This document shows positions 63,470-64,000 of a stretch of DNA of 64,000 bases, one piece after another. The position numbers and the translations under genes are program-made. Under the pieces are notes generated by a model. The model did no database searches and was not told where the DNA came from. It saw nothing but the letters and a program-made list of their open reading frames with translations. Each line of letters begins with the position of its first letter. The stretch's first letter is position 1. Source of the DNA: Chryseobacterium capnotolerans (GTDB lineage Bacteria; Bacteroidota; Bacteroidia; Flavobacteriales; Weeksellaceae); the NCBI RefSeq assembly GCF_021278965.1, contig NZ_CP065589.1:3787001-3851000 (forward strand). Reading direction: 5' to 3'.

Positions 63470-64000
63470 TTATTGTCTGTTAACTCTTCTTGGCTTAACA
63501 GCTGCTTCAGGAATGTCCTGTACAGTTCTAAATCCGATATAGCTTCTTGCTGAATCTTTTCTTTCCCAGTCTCTTGCACCGGTCATTAGCGCATATCCTA
63601 TATCTTTCCAAGATCCACCTCTTACAGACTTCTTAGTATCCTTTTTATCTTTAGTAGAAGGATTTAATGTTGAAGAGAACCCATAAGAAGAGTTGTTATA
63701 TGCAGATTCTGTCCACTCAGAAACGTTTCCAGCCATATCAAATAACCCAAATCCATTTTTCTTAAATTTCTTAACTGGAGCTGTATATGTATAAGTACCT
63801 TTTTTCTCGTCTTCCATATAGTTACCTCTCTTAGGTTTGAAGTTGGCTAAATAACAACCTCTATCATCCATTAAATATGGACCTCCCCAAGGGTAAGTGG
63901 CATTTTGCATACCTCCTCTTGCAGCATATTCCCATTCGATTTCTGTTGGAAGACGGAACTGCAATGGTCTTTGTTTTTTTCTTTTTAAACTTTCGTTATA
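63470..64000 (-). CDS. gldK: Gliding motility/T9SS lipoprotein GldK, C-terminal part (cut by window edge)
   Basis: 177 codons of the C-terminal sulfatase-modifying-factor-like (FGE/SUMF1) domain are visible up to the window edge: RLPTEIEWEYAARGG, LMDDRGCYLANFKPKRG, GNVSEWTESAYNNSSYG and SVRGGSWKDIGYALMTGARD. The frame remains open to base 64000 with no start. In GldK the SUMF1 fold lacks enzyme activity; the protein forms the outer-membrane ring complex with GldN. The full gene should be about 450 residues. Confidence 0.94.
   Translation of the reverse strand, partial: YNESLKRKKQRPLQFRLPTEIEWEYAARGGMQNATYPWGGPYLMDDRGCYLANFKPKRGNYMEDEKKGTYTYTAPVKKFKKNGFGLFDMAGNVSEWTESAYNNSSYGFSSTLNPSTKDKKDTKKSVRGGSWKDIGYALMTGARDWERKDSARSYIGFRTVQDIPEAAVKPRRVNRQ

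Noticed and set aside
63385..63579. A small leftward ORF overlapping the end of gldK
   Set aside because: It is a shadow in a different frame; the gldK domain reads through the region.
1..64000. CRISPR array, rRNA operon, prophage, insertion sequence or integrase
   Set aside because: No regularly spaced repeats, rRNA sequence, transposase or integrase motif was seen on either strand.

Overview
The window looks like a chromosomal segment of a flavobacterium close to Chryseobacterium (Bacteroidota, Weeksellaceae). Evidence: an AT-rich sequence, promoters of the Bacteroidota type (TTTG, about 19 nt, TAnnTTTG) with no clear Shine-Dalgarno sequences, type IX secretion (T9SS) sorting domains, the gliding/T9SS core genes gldK-gldL-gldM-gldN, split transketolase genes, and DUF6443/RHS proteins. 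The assignment rests on gene content and familiarity with the protein families; no database was searched.

Layout. 1-4.0 kb: a rightward redox/stress cluster (two pirins, two YjdJ-type acetyltransferases, an FMN reductase, a TMEM175 channel, a YjdI ferredoxin-like protein and OsmC). 4.4-11.2 kb: a sodium:solute symporter, a secreted metzincin with a T9SS tail, a small secreted protein and the two transketolase subunits. 11.3-15.6 kb: a leftward cluster of small membrane and DUF proteins (three similar two-helix membrane proteins, a DUF4303 protein, a DUF3829 lipoprotein, a DUF4870 protein). 15.9-21.7 kb: a membrane-anchored TPR/HTH regulator, then a RiPP locus of the grasp-with-spasm type: precursor peptide, lipoprotein, ATP-grasp maturase, an undescribed 60-residue protein and a SPASM maturase, with three successive ATGA overlaps. 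21.7-31.9 kb: housekeeping genes (Lrp/AsnC regulator, TamB, TsaD, RsmE, TrmH, asparaginase, tRNA-Ser). 32-41.8 kb: assorted accessory genes (XRE-membrane regulator, two-lobed aspartyl-protease-like protein, DUF2490 barrel, M20 peptidase, alpha/beta hydrolase, Crp/Fnr regulator, methionine aminopeptidase, a broken XRE gene). 41.8-50.6 kb: a leftward operon with a T9SS-tailed surface protein, a large SpvB/RHS-associated protein, an RHS protein and a four-helix membrane protein that could be an immunity partner. 50.8-57.1 kb: an RND efflux operon. 57.7-60 kb: two lipoproteins, a SemiSWEET and an FAD oxidoreductase. 60.1-64 kb: gldN, gldM, gldL and the 3' end of gldK.

The locus with most novelty potential is 17.7-21.7 kb. 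The grasp-with-spasm family is known from annotation. This copy adds a DUF6624-like lipoprotein, a small coupled protein, a dyad-rich upstream region with four TGTACA sites, and a terminator-like hairpin between the precursor and its maturases.

A second theme is sequence quality. Six genes (DUF3829 lipoprotein, TPR regulator, tamB, tsaD, the SpvB-like gene and the efflux outer-membrane gene) are each broken by a single-base shift in or beside a mononucleotide run, and each is repaired by one base. Because tsaD is normally essential, most of these are probably assembly errors rather than pseudogenes. I annotate them as full-length frameshifted CDSs.
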